64,000 nucleotides of DNA from Mucilaginibacter sp. 44-25. GTDB taxonomy: Bacteria; Bacteroidota; Bacteroidia; Sphingobacteriales; Sphingobacteriaceae. Below the pieces are notes generated by a model that was given only the letters and a program-made list of their open reading frames with translations, ran no database searches and was not told the origin of the DNA. Positions 23,831-31,610 of this stretch are shown piece after piece; the stretch's first letter is position 1; each line of letters starts with the position of its first letter. The position numbers were made by a program, and so were the translations under genes. The DNA lies in the NCBI GenBank assembly GCA_001898335.1, contig MKTS01000001.1, forward strand, positions 496,001-560,000, written 5' to 3'.

Positions 23831-25024
23831 TTAATCTTGCCCGTTTACCTTGTGATATATCATCACTTGGTTACCAAATATCTTGCTGAAGCCCTTAACG
23901 TCTTCACCGCTCCACGCGTTGTTCATCTCACCATAGCTGCCAAACTTGTTGCTCATCAAATCGTGGTCTGACTCGATACCTACTACCTGGAAACGATAAG
24001 GGTGAAGTTCTACGAAAACTTTACCGCTAACCTGTTTTTGCGTATCAGTGAGGAAAGCCTCGATGTTACGCATAATAGGGTCATGGAACTGGCCTTCATG
24101 CAGCCAGTTGCCATAGAAAGATGATAACTGATCTTTCCAGGATAACTGCCATTTGGTCAATACATGCTTCTCAAGTGTGTGGTGTGCTTTAATAATCACC
24201 ATGGGTGCGGCAGCCTCAAAACCAACGCGGCCTTTTATACCGATGATGGTGTCACCAACGTGGATATCCCTGCCTATGCCGTAAGGCTGTGCAATGGCCT
24301 GTAAAGCCTGTATAGCTTTTGTTGGATGATCATATTGATTGCCATCGATAGCTTTTAGTTCACCTTGCTCAAAAACTAATTCAAGCATTTTTGGCTCAGA
24401 ACTGGTAACCTGTGTAGGCCATGCATCCTCAGGTAAGCCCAGGTGAGATGTAAGCGTTTCTTTACCACCTACTGATGTGCCCCAGATACCTTTGTTGATA
24501 GAGTACTTTGCTTTTTCAAAGTTCATTTCAACACCATGTTTCTTCAGGTATTCTATCTCTTCCTCGCGGCTTAATTTAAGGTCACGGATAGGGGTGATGA
24601 TCTGTACATCCGGGACAAGGATATTAAAGATCATATCAAACCTTACCTGGTCGTTACCGGCACCAGTGCTGCCATGTGCAACAGCAACGGCACCAATTTC
24701 TTTTGCATAATTGGCAATAGCTGTAGCCTGACTAACGCGCTCTGCACTTACCGATAGCGGATAAGTGTTGTTTTTCAATACGTTACCATAAATAAGGTAA
24801 CGCACGCAGGTGTTGTAGAAGTTTTCGGTTTCATCTACCACATGGTGAGAGGTAACGCCCATTTGGTAGGCACGTTCTTCTACATTTTTAAGCTCGTCAT
24901 CGCTGAAACCACCAGTGTTAACAATTACAGAATGCACCTCGTAACCCAGGTCGCGTGTTAAATAAATACAGCAGAATGATGTATCTAAACCACCGCTATA
25001 TGCCAGTACTACTTTCTTTTTCAT
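23831..25024 (-). CDS. argG: argininosuccinate synthase
   Basis: The 397-residue enzyme starts KKVVLAYSGGLDTSFCCIYL, where SGGLDTS is the PP-loop ATP site. VAHGSTGAGNDQVRFD and SINKGIWGTSVGGKETLTS follow, the latter being the citrulline/aspartate-binding region. It joins citrulline and aspartate using ATP. In this pathway the citrulline must first be released from its acyl group by a deacylase that is not in the window. Argininosuccinate lyase is also absent here. It is the second true pathway gene of the operon, ten bases from the inverted-repeat unit that precedes it. Confidence 0.95.
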   Translation of the reverse strand: MKKKVVLAYSGGLDTSFCCIYLTRDLGYEVHSVIVNTGGFSDDELKNVEERAYQMGVTSHHVVDETENFYNTCVRYLIYGNVLKNNTYPLSVSAERVSQATAIANYAKEIGAVAVAHGSTGAGNDQVRFDMIFNILVPDVQIITPIRDLKLSREEEIEYLKKHGVEMNFEKAKYSINKGIWGTSVGGKETLTSHLGLPEDAWPTQVTSSEPKMLELVFEQGELKAIDGNQYDHPTKAIQALQAIAQPYGIGRDIHVGDTIIGIKGRVGFEAAAPMVIIKAHHTLEKHVLTKWQLSWKDQLSSFYGNWLHEGQFHDPIMRNIEAFLTDTQKQVSGKVFVELHPYRFQVVGIESDHDLMSNKFGSYGEMNNAWSGEDVKGFSKIFGNQVMIYHKVNGQD

Positions 25025-25033
25025 GGTAAAAGC

Positions 25034-25423
25034 TTAAAGGTAAAAGGTGAAAGGTGAAAGATTATTTTCATCTCTTAAAAATTTAATGAATGAGATAAGC
25101 ATTGCTTTTATCTCATTTATGGGTTTGTTAATTAAATCGTATTTATCCTGGGATATGTAACCCAGGTCAAAAATTAATAGGCAGGTGTATTCAACTTCTA
25201 AGGCTGAGCCTAAAGCATTATCTAAATAATGAGTAAAGTCTTTATTCGTATTTTTTCCGCAACCCTCCACAATATTTAAAGGAATAGAATAGGAAGAACG
25301 CCTAAGTTGGCTGGTTAAAGCGAATCTTTCTTCAACAGGCATTAATGGCAAAACTTCTTGGTACACTTGTTTTGTGAACAAATGAGCTTTTTTCCAAATA
25401 TCAAGTTTTTTATAATCTCTCAA
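25034..25423 (-). CDS. four-helix-bundle (S23 / 23S rRNA intervening-sequence) family protein
   Basis: The 129-residue product has the family's typical landmarks: YKKLDIWKKAHLFTKQVY at the N-terminus, RFALTSQLRRSSYSIPLNIVEGCG in the middle, then HYLDNALGSALEVEYTCLLIFDLGYI. The family forms pentameric four-helix bundles. It was first found encoded in intervening sequences of 23S rRNA and is related to the Avd accessory protein of diversity-generating retroelements. Its biochemical role is unclear. No ATG is available upstream, and translation probably starts at the TTG at 25423, directly at the repeat arm. It interrupts an arginine operon, where it has no obvious metabolic role. Confidence 0.85.
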   Translation of the reverse strand: MRDYKKLDIWKKAHLFTKQVYQEVLPLMPVEERFALTSQLRRSSYSIPLNIVEGCGKNTNKDFTHYLDNALGSALEVEYTCLLIFDLGYISQDKYDLINKPINEIKAMLISFIKFLRDENNLSPFTFYL

Positions 25424-25446
25424 AACCTTTCGCCTTTTACCTTTAA
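25034..25446. mobile_element. putative inverted-repeat-bounded unit carrying a four-helix-bundle gene
   Basis: The arms at 25034-25054 and 25426-25446 are inverse complements at 20 of 21 positions (core AAAGGTAAAAGGTGAAAGG). They enclose exactly one gene, which begins three bases inside the right arm. The right arm contains the stop codon of the GNAT gene and the left arm ends ten bases before the argG start. The unit therefore sits neatly between two operon genes. No transposase is encoded. Whether it moves, and how, is inferred only from the repeat structure and its oddness in this context. Confidence 0.5.
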
Positions 25447-26096
25447 CCTAATAAAACTATCTTCTCCATTCTTCGCTTAATGGCTGCTTCAATACGCTCA
25501 AGCAAAGTTGCTTTATGCGTTATTTTCTTCATTTTCTCTTCGTATTGTTTTTGCACTTCTTCCGGGTCAAAAAGCATGGCGGTACACATGCAGTTCTTCC
25601 GGTTTTTGCTCATCAGAATGTCGTAATTCACACAGCTTTTACAACCTTTCCAAAAATCCTCATCCTGTGTTAATTCAGAGTAGGTCACAGGCTCGTAACC
25701 CAGTTCAGAGTTGATCTTCATAACCGCTAAACCGGTTGTTAAACCAAATATTTTAGCGTTTGGATATTTCTTGCGCGATAGTTTGAATATTTCTTTTTTA
25801 ATGGCTTTGGCTAAACCTACTTTACGGAAAACCGGACTCACAACAAGGCCGGAGTTGGCAACAAAGTCGCCGTGGCTCCAGGTTTCTATATAGCAGAACC
25901 CGGCCCAGGTGCCGTCTTTGTGTAAAGCAATTACTGCCTTTCCTTCCAGCATTTTGTTGGCAACGTATTCCGGAGAACGTTGAGCGATACCTGTACCCCG
26001 TGCCTTGGCCGATTCGGCCATTTCATCACATATCACAGTAGCAAAATCTGCATGTTGGGCAGATGCTACAATTATATCAAAGTCTTGTATGGTCAT
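25443..26096 (-). CDS. GNAT-family N-acyltransferase, probable first enzyme of arginine synthesis (ArgA-like)
   Basis: The 217-residue protein has a GNAT fold with AVIALHKDGTWAGFCYIETW, SGLVVSPVFRKVGLAKAIKKEIFKLS (acyl-CoA-binding R/Q-x-x-G/A region), and a Cys-rich stretch DFWKGCKSCVNYDILMSKNRKNCMCTA. It ends in a long helical tail. It heads the arginine operon, where glutamate must be acylated, and homologues in this position in Bacteroidetes are taken to be the glutamate N-acetyl (or succinyl) transferase. The Cys cluster (CKSC and CMC) could bind zinc. Acyl donor and substrate are inferred from context. The gene is preceded by a 113-base leader after the leader-peptide ORF. Confidence 0.85.
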   Translation of the reverse strand: MTIQDFDIIVASAQHADFATVICDEMAESAKARGTGIAQRSPEYVANKMLEGKAVIALHKDGTWAGFCYIETWSHGDFVANSGLVVSPVFRKVGLAKAIKKEIFKLSRKKYPNAKIFGLTTGLAVMKINSELGYEPVTYSELTQDEDFWKGCKSCVNYDILMSKNRKNCMCTAMLFDPEEVQKQYEEKMKKITHKATLLERIEAAIKRRMEKIVLLG

Positions 26097-26117
26097 TATT
26101 GTAAATAGATACCGTTA

Positions 26118-26199
26118 AATTATTGGCTATAAAGCCTGATAATTAGAAGGACGTTGTTTGAAGAAGTTTAACAACTTCTTAAGGTTTGGTAGAAGTTTT
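26118..26199 (-). promoter_or_regulatory. candidate attenuator region of the arginine operon
   Basis: Reading the minus strand, three segments can pair in two exclusive ways. A (26199-26191, AAAACTTCT) can pair with B (26180-26173, AAGAAGTT) over seven bases, or B can pair perfectly over eight bases with C (26168-26161, AACTTCTT) with a GTTA loop. Segment A begins ten bases after the leader-peptide stop. A further hairpin (26118-26144: AATTAT, GGCT, loop, AGCC, ATAATT) lies about 22 bases before the GNAT start. Neither hairpin is followed by a T run, so control would be translational or Rho-dependent, not by a classical terminator. Confidence 0.45.
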
Positions 26200-26209
26200 C
26201 AGATCAAAT

Positions 26210-26335
26210 TCAAACCCGTGGTATAAACAATCGTCGTCGGTTAGGAAGGAAAAATAAAGCAACAGAAACTAAACAAGTGACAACAGGCGCAAATACTGCC
26301 CTGATAGCTATCCTGTTTGTGTTTAGTTTTTTCAT
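26210..26335 (-). CDS. putative arginine leader peptide, 41 aa
   Basis: An ATG at 26335 opens 41 codons ending TGA at 26210, preceded by the A-rich AAGAAAAA. The peptide begins MKKLNTNRIAIRAVF and ends LPNRRRLFIPRV. It holds six Arg among 41 residues, including three consecutive CGA codons at positions 33-35 and a CGG at 40, close to its end. It stands 113 bases before the first gene of the arginine operon and ten bases before a set of alternative stems. The middle is hydrophobic, so a membrane peptide is an alternative explanation. Arg placement near the end favours a ribosome-stalling leader. Confidence 0.55.
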   Translation of the reverse strand: MKKLNTNRIAIRAVFAPVVTCLVSVALFFLPNRRRLFIPRV

Positions 26336-26537
26336 TTTTTCTTAAAAGATGGGTTGCTTTTAAAATTTGTGCAAATTATTGCATTAAATTTTATTTATGC
26401 AAGAAAAAATTTCGATTATTTCTGTCAGAAACTAAAACATTACACTTCGGAAATATTAAGCTAATTAACCAGGTATAAATCAATGTATAAAACCTTGACA
26501 ACTATGATTTCGGCACGAGTATTGCCAATGGCAAATT

Positions 26538-27047
26538 ATGCAAGCCGATCCACTTTTATTAACATTAAAAATAGACCAAAAAACGCAGGAGTATTTTGAT
26601 GCCCTGCGTAAGCAGTATTTTCCCGCCGACCGTAACTGGCTTGATGCACATGTGATGCTGTTTCATCAACTGCCGGCAGGTGAACAAAAAATATTAAGCG
26701 ATATTGCCGAAATGGCCGATACAACAACGGTATTTGAAATGGATGTGGCTGGCCCCAAACACATAGGGAGGGGGGTAGCTTATAAAGTAGAGTCGCCGCA
26801 ATTGCTAATGATGCATAAGCGCATGCAAACCCTATGGCAGCAGTGGCTCATTCCGCAGGACAAGCATAGTTTATGGCCCCACATCACCATCCAAAACAAA
26901 GTAGACCCTGTAGTAGCGCAGGCAACATTAGTTAAAGTTTCTGAACGTTTTGAGCCATTTAAAGCAGTTGCACAAGGTTTAATGTTATGGGAATATAAGG
27001 GTGGCCCCTGGAACTTTGTTGATGAATGGTTGTTTAAAGCTAATTAA
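26538..27047 (+). CDS. 2'-5' RNA ligase family protein (2H phosphoesterase)
   Basis: The 169-residue product has the two-histidine layout of 2H phosphoesterases. The first motif is degenerate (WLDAHVMLFHQLP), with His but no following Thr. The second is canonical (SLWPHITIQNK). These proteins typically hydrolyse or ligate 2',3'-cyclic phosphates in RNA or nucleotides. The altered first motif may reduce or change activity. The start at 26538 leaves a divergent 440-base region shared with the arginine leader. It lies just upstream of the SRP RNA gene. Two more members occur at 28356 and 28924. Confidence 0.8.
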   Translation: MQADPLLLTLKIDQKTQEYFDALRKQYFPADRNWLDAHVMLFHQLPAGEQKILSDIAEMADTTTVFEMDVAGPKHIGRGVAYKVESPQLLMMHKRMQTLWQQWLIPQDKHSLWPHITIQNKVDPVVAQATLVKVSERFEPFKAVAQGLMLWEYKGGPWNFVDEWLFKAN

Positions 27048-27123
27048 ATCTTCTCATAATCAGTGCGGTAACTCAAATAAGTGGCTTTTTTAACATTTTC
27101 TTAATCAAAAACGCATCTTTTTC

Positions 27124-27131
27124 TATCTTTG
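27124..27131 (+). promoter_or_regulatory. -7 box of the SRP RNA gene
   Basis: TATCTTTG matches TAnnTTTG perfectly and ends five bases before the RNA's closing stem, the right distance for the start of transcription. The upstream box is weak (TTA near 27101). The identical octamer precedes tRNA-Leu(UAG) at 36473. Confidence 0.7.
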
Positions 27132-27135
27132 CCGC

Positions 27136-27231
27136 GGGTAAGTCTTTTACGGCCAGCTCCTCTTGAACTCCCCCAGGGTGGGAACGCAGCAAGGGTAGAG
27201 AGTTGAGCGGCGCGATAAAAGTAGCTTACCC
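27136..27231 (+). ncRNA. ffs: signal recognition particle RNA (4.5S, bacterial small type)
   Basis: The apical hairpin of SRP RNA is unmistakable: CTCCCCCAGGGTGGGAACG at 27168-27186 followed by CAGCAAGGGTAGAGAG, including the GGAA tetraloop region and the asymmetric and symmetric loops that bind Ffh. Terminal strands GGGTAAG (27136-27142) and CTTACCC (27225-27231) close the molecule at about 96 nt, followed by a T run that should end transcription. With Ffh it targets nascent membrane proteins to FtsY and the translocon. Confidence 0.93.
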
Positions 27232-27345
27232 ATTTTTTGTGCCCAAAATTTCAGGTCAGGCACGAAAAGTCTCCGCAACTTCATAATTCTAAATTCGGCC
27301 TTTGTTATTCAACATTGTTCAGCTACCATGCTTATATTAGCTGCC

Positions 27346-28302
27346 ATGCTTGATATATTGATCATCGGTGGCGGCCCCATAGGTATTGCCTGCGGTTTGG
27401 CAGCGCAAAAAGACGGACTAAGCTTTGTAATTATTGAAAAGGGTTGCCTGGTTAATTCGCTGTACAATTATCCCTCTACCATGACTTTCTTTTCTACATC
27501 AGAAAAACTGGAGATTGGGGGCATACCGTTCGTCACTATAAATAACAAGCCTACCCGTGCCGAGGCATTGGAGTATTATCGCCGCGTTGCGGTATCTAAT
27601 CAATTACCCATCAATTTATTTGAAGAAGTAATACGTGTAAAGCCTATAGACGGTGGATACGAGATCACGTCAACCAAACAAACTTACAAGGCTAAGAAGG
27701 TGATACTTTCTACCGGGTTTTACGATATAGCCGTCAATCTCGGTATCCCCGGCGAAGACCTGCCTAAAGTAAAGCATTACTACAAAGACCCACATTACTA
27801 TGCCATGCAAAATGTGGTGGTGGTGGGTAGCAGTAACTCCGCTATTGATGTGGCCCTGGAAACCTATCGCAAAGGCGCCAATGTTACGCTGGTAGTACGC
27901 GATAGCGAGATCAGTCAACGGGTAAAGTATTGGGTAAGGCCGGATATTATTAACCGCATTAAAGAAGGTACAGTTAATGCATATTTTAACAGTAACCTGG
28001 CTGCCATACGCGAAACGGAAGTAGATATTGATACGCCTGATGGCCGTGTGACCATTCCCAACGATTTTGTGATGGCCATGACAGGTTATAAACCCAACTT
28101 TGAATTTTTAGCTAAATTAGGCATTAACCTCACTGCGGATAAATTTATACCCGAATACAATCCGCAAACCATGGAAACCAACCAACCCGGGCTTTACCTT
28201 GCCGGCGTGGTATGCGGCGGGCTGGATACCCATTTATGGTTCATAGAAAACTCGCGTATACATGCGGATATGATCATTAATGATATAATCTCAAAGAAGT
28301 AA
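27346..28302 (+). CDS. ypdA: YpdA-family pyridine nucleotide-disulfide oxidoreductase
   Basis: The protein begins MLDILIIGGGPIGIACGLAAQ (FAD site) and then VIIEKGCLVNSLYNYPSTMTFFSTSEKLEIGGIPF, the stretch characteristic of YpdA with its single Cys. NADPH binding is seen in NVVVVGSSNSAIDVALETYRKG, and GLYLAGVVCGGLDTHLWFIENSRIHA ends the fold. YpdA reduces bacillithiol disulfide in Firmicutes. Some Bacteroidetes also make bacillithiol, but no bsh gene lies in this window. The open frame begins at 27328; the ATG at 27346 fits the family better, giving 318 residues. Confidence 0.9.
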   Translation: MLDILIIGGGPIGIACGLAAQKDGLSFVIIEKGCLVNSLYNYPSTMTFFSTSEKLEIGGIPFVTINNKPTRAEALEYYRRVAVSNQLPINLFEEVIRVKPIDGGYEITSTKQTYKAKKVILSTGFYDIAVNLGIPGEDLPKVKHYYKDPHYYAMQNVVVVGSSNSAIDVALETYRKGANVTLVVRDSEISQRVKYWVRPDIINRIKEGTVNAYFNSNLAAIRETEVDIDTPDGRVTIPNDFVMAMTGYKPNFEFLAKLGINLTADKFIPEYNPQTMETNQPGLYLAGVVCGGLDTHLWFIENSRIHADMIINDIISKK

Positions 28303-28355
28303 GTATTAGCATTTACCGGATGAATAATGATAGATTTTGCTTACAATAATTTGCC

Positions 28356-28922
28356 TTAATTCCCCTTTCTAAGCGATATATCTCTATACAACTGGTATGC
28401 CCCGGCTTGGTAGCTTGGTTTATGCAATACAGTTATGTTCCTTACGGTGAAGCGGTCCTCAAAATTTATCTTTTGAAAATGCGGCCAAAGGATGTTAAAC
28501 GAAGCGGTGGGTATATTCCGGGCAATGGTAATATGCGGCCTTAGTTTTTGTTTCGAGGGAAAGATCTTTTCAAAAAAGCTGAACCAACGCATGGTTACAT
28601 GGTCAAGCTCTAATGCAGCACAAATGGTTCGGTAGTGGTCGCCATGCTGCAGGTACTCAAATCCCGATAATTTTAAATTGATAGCAGGCACGTTACTCAA
28701 AATGTTTTCTATTACCCGATAATAATCATCATAACTGAAAGAGGTGGCAGAGGTGTTCTCATCAAAAACTAAAGGCGGAAATGAGATATGTGCCCTCGAC
28801 TTCATGCTGGGAAACTGGCCGATGTGTTTAGCGCATGCACGTTTAAAACGCATGATATGCGCGTTGCTCTCGTCGGGCAGCGAGATGAGGTTCATGAACA
28901 ACATTTGCGGCACGTCCATCAT
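28356..28922 (-). CDS. 2'-5' RNA ligase family protein (2H phosphoesterase), downstream paralogue
   Basis: Starting at the ATG at 28922 the product is 188 residues, with motifs SRAHISFPPLV (HxS) and RPHITIARN (HxT), spaced as in 2H phosphoesterases. The frame is open upstream to 28997, but the stop codon of the preceding gene (28926-28924) is separated from this ATG by a single base, a standard coupling arrangement. It is a tandem paralogue of that gene: both have a KxACAKHIG or KKASAKYIG-like block before the first motif and a WPHF block after the second. Substrate unknown. Confidence 0.85.
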   Translation of the reverse strand: MMDVPQMLFMNLISLPDESNAHIMRFKRACAKHIGQFPSMKSRAHISFPPLVFDENTSATSFSYDDYYRVIENILSNVPAINLKLSGFEYLQHGDHYRTICAALELDHVTMRWFSFFEKIFPSKQKLRPHITIARNIPTASFNILWPHFQKINFEDRFTVRNITVLHKPSYQAGAYQLYRDISLRKGN

Positions 28923-28923
28923 C

Positions 28924-29523
28924 TCAAAACAGGTTGACTTGTTCGTTGGTGTCGGTTTTGTTTGGGGTGGTAAAGCCTTTATTTCCCTTAAAGGCAATAC
29001 GCTTTAAGGTTTGCCATTTGGCGTAAGGCTCAAAGGTTTCGCGGCGGGCTATGGTCAACTCATTTGCCCAAAACGGTTCCGTCCAGCGTTTGTGCCTGAA
29101 ATGAGGCCATAGGGTATTAAACTGCTCGTTGAATATGTTGCGGCAAACGGTAATGTGCGGCACAAAAACCTTTTTTATACCCAGGTTCTTCCTTATCAGT
29201 TCAAACCAATCATCCACTGCAGGAGTGTTCCTTATCACTGCATAAATGGTCTTTTTATCATGCAGGTGATCAAAATATTTAAACCCGTCAATGTGCAGCA
29301 GGATTGGCGGCATAATAGCCAAACGCTGTTCTAAACGGCTCAAAGTATTCTCTACAAAATAGGGCTTCTGCCGTTCGGCTGTCATGATGCTGATATGAGC
29401 CGGGGCGTTCATGCTGCTGAAATCGCCGATGTATTTAGCCGATGCTTTCTTGTAACGTGCTACCTCATCCATAACAGGTTGCGGTGGTGATAATAGGAAA
29501 AGATAATCTGCGTAACCTGTCAT
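28924..29523 (-). CDS. 2'-5' RNA ligase family protein (2H phosphoesterase), upstream paralogue
   Basis: From the ATG at 29523 the product is 199 residues and begins MTGYADYLFLLSPPQPVMDEVARYKKASAKYIGDF. The catalytic motifs are NAPAHISIMT (HxS) and FVPHITVCRN (HxT). It is translationally coupled to a downstream paralogue. It diverges from dinB: the two start codons are about 70 bases apart, so they may share a control region. RNA repair or cyclic nucleotide turnover is plausible from the family, and the pairing with a damage-tolerance polymerase is only suggestive. Confidence 0.85.
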   Translation of the reverse strand: MTGYADYLFLLSPPQPVMDEVARYKKASAKYIGDFSSMNAPAHISIMTAERQKPYFVENTLSRLEQRLAIMPPILLHIDGFKYFDHLHDKKTIYAVIRNTPAVDDWFELIRKNLGIKKVFVPHITVCRNIFNEQFNTLWPHFRHKRWTEPFWANELTIARRETFEPYAKWQTLKRIAFKGNKGFTTPNKTDTNEQVNLF

Positions 29524-29592
29524 AAATATTTTATTAGCCCACAAATTTTGCTAATAATTTTAGTAAATAAAAATAAATTTACATATTTGTGT

Positions 29593-30777
29593 ATGGATGC
29601 AAAGCGGTACATCGTCCACATTGATCTCGACTCTTTTTTTGTTTCTGTTGAGCGGAAATTCGACCCTTCGCTTATTGGCAAACCCGTAATTATTGGCGGT
29701 TCAAGCGACAGGGGAGTGGTGTCATCGGCAAGCTATGAGGCCCGTGCCTTCGGCATACACTCTGCCATGCCCACCAAACAGGCATTAAAGCTTTGTCCGC
29801 ATGCTGTGCTGGTGCGCGGTACACATGGGCGTTATTCTGAGGCATCCAGAGAGGTAACAGAGATCATCCATGATATGGTGCCGCTGTACCAGAAATCATC
29901 GGTAGATGAGTTCTATATCGACCTCACCGGGATGGACCGATTTTACGATCCTTACCAATTAGCTACTGAGCTTCGGCAAAAAGTGATGCGTGATACCGGC
30001 CTGCCTATATCATTCGGTATGGCATCGGGTAAAACGCTGGCTAAAATGGCTACCAACCAAGCCAAACCTAATGGGCAGCTTTGGATACCACATGGCAAGG
30101 AGAAGGAGTTTTTAGCACCGCTAAACATTCGTAAGATACCCGGCCTGGGCGAGAGTACCTGCCAAAAGCTTTACCAGTATGGCCTGGAGAAGATAGGCGA
30201 CCTGCAACGTGTGAACCTAAAATTTCTGGAAGCTGTTTTTGGGAAGATGGGTTTGTTCATCTACAACAAGGCCAACGGGATAGATGATAGCGAAGTAGCG
30301 CCGCATGGCGACAGGAAATCTATCTCTACCGAACATACCTTTGAAAGCGATGTCAAAGACCTTCGAACACTGGAGAACATCCTGATCGCCATGACGGAGG
30401 AACTCTCCGGCAAGCTGCGCCGCGAGAACAAACTGGCCTCATGCCTGGCTATCAAGATACGCTATGCCAACTTTGAAACACACACCCAGCAGCAAAAGAT
30501 AGCTTTTACAGCCGCGGAACATATCCTTATCCCTGGTATCAAAAATCTGCTGCGTAAAACCTGGAACCAGCACCGGCCCATCAGGCTGATCGGTGTGCGC
30601 CTGAGCAACCTGTGCAGCGGTAGTTACCAGATCAATTTGTTTGAGGATAACGAAGAGCGCATACGCCTTTACCAGGCTATGGATAACATCAACTTCAGAT
30701 TTGGCGATAAAACCGTTTGCCGGGCATCGGGCATGGAAATAGGGGCGCGCACCTTCAACCCGTTCCTGGCGAAATAA
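29593..30777 (+). CDS. dinB: DNA polymerase IV (Y family)
   Basis: The protein begins MDAKRYIVHIDLDSFFVSVERKF with the first catalytic Asp residues. VSSASYEARAFGIHSAMP and the palm motif SSVDEFYIDLTGMD near residue 100 supply the others. The thumb has IPGLGESTCQKLYQYGLEKIGDL, a helix-hairpin-helix, and the little-finger domain fills the rest. The total is 394 residues. It copies past damaged bases with low fidelity. The open frame begins at 29548, but the ATG at 29593 fits the family. ATATTTGTG just before it could be a -7 box, in which case the message would be nearly leaderless. No clear LexA-type site was seen. Confidence 0.94.
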   Translation: MDAKRYIVHIDLDSFFVSVERKFDPSLIGKPVIIGGSSDRGVVSSASYEARAFGIHSAMPTKQALKLCPHAVLVRGTHGRYSEASREVTEIIHDMVPLYQKSSVDEFYIDLTGMDRFYDPYQLATELRQKVMRDTGLPISFGMASGKTLAKMATNQAKPNGQLWIPHGKEKEFLAPLNIRKIPGLGESTCQKLYQYGLEKIGDLQRVNLKFLEAVFGKMGLFIYNKANGIDDSEVAPHGDRKSISTEHTFESDVKDLRTLENILIAMTEELSGKLRRENKLASCLAIKIRYANFETHTQQQKIAFTAAEHILIPGIKNLLRKTWNQHRPIRLIGVRLSNLCSGSYQINLFEDNEERIRLYQAMDNINFRFGDKTVCRASGMEIGARTFNPFLAK

Positions 30778-30839
30778 ACGGGAGTGATGCTATATAACGT
30801 GGTATAGCAGACATTTCCGCAAACCAACCTGCTAAAAAT

Positions 30840-31610
30840 ATGTTGCCTTTAAAGCTTATGGGAATAAAAAGGCCTTATTTCGTAACCACTATCGCAATTC
30901 TCCTCTGTTTAGCGCTTGGTAACAAAAGCTTTGCGCAGTTTAACGACAGCACTTTTTATCATACCGCTTTCCAATCCACCGGGTCCATCAACAAAACCCG
31001 CGATGGCAGCGCTTACCTGCTTAATAATGGCCTAAAATTCAATGTAAAGCGCAAGGACATTTCGCTTAACTTTAACAATAGCTGGGTATACGGTAAGCAG
31101 ACCGGGGTATTGAGCAATAACGATTTCTCATCCTCATTAGATTTTAACCTTTACAAAGGCATCCCGCATTTTTACTATTGGGGTTCGGCCAATTACAACA
31201 CCAGCTACTCGCTTAAGATAAACAACCAGTTGCTTACCGGCGCCGGCATTGCCTATAACTTTTTAGATAGCAAAAATAACTACCTTAACCTGAGCGAAGG
31301 CGTGCTTTTTGATACCAGCGACCTGATGCTGCCTGATAATACCCGCGATGAATACACTACCTTCCGCAACTCGCTACGGCTGCAGTTCAGGTTTAATATA
31401 GGTGACAGGGTAGTGCTCGATGGCTCTAACTTTCTGCAAAACTCCTTTGACCGCGGCAGCGACTTCAATATCCGCTCCACCACCAACCTGTCCTTTAAAT
31501 TGCAAAGCTGGCTGGCGCTAACCACCTCACTCAACTACAACCGCGTAAACCGCACCCTAAGCGAGAACTTGCTATTTACTTATGGATTGACTTTGGAGAA
31601 GTGGTTTTAG
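30840..31610 (+). CDS. DUF481-type outer membrane protein
   Basis: The product has a signal peptide (PYFVTTIAILLCLALGNKSFAQ) and a beta-strand-rich mature part of about 225 residues. Alternating aromatic and polar residues (KFNVKRKDISLNFNNSWVYGK, FYYWGSANYNTSYSLKINNQLLTGAGIAYNF) and a C-terminal Phe (TYGLTLEKWF) favour an outer membrane barrel, as in DUF481/YdiY proteins. The ATG at 30858 is an alternative start. The last 35 bases overlap the convergent gene at 31576. The role is unknown. Confidence 0.78.
   Translation: MLPLKLMGIKRPYFVTTIAILLCLALGNKSFAQFNDSTFYHTAFQSTGSINKTRDGSAYLLNNGLKFNVKRKDISLNFNNSWVYGKQTGVLSNNDFSSSLDFNLYKGIPHFYYWGSANYNTSYSLKINNQLLTGAGIAYNFLDSKNNYLNLSEGVLFDTSDLMLPDNTRDEYTTFRNSLRLQFRFNIGDRVVLDGSNFLQNSFDRGSDFNIRSTTNLSFKLQSWLALTTSLNYNRVNRTLSENLLFTYGLTLEKWF

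Noticed and set aside
26161..26180. Hairpin in the arginine leader as a Rho-independent terminator
   Set aside because: The stem is followed by CAAACAACG with no T run on the transcribed strand, so I list it only as part of an alternative-pairing region.
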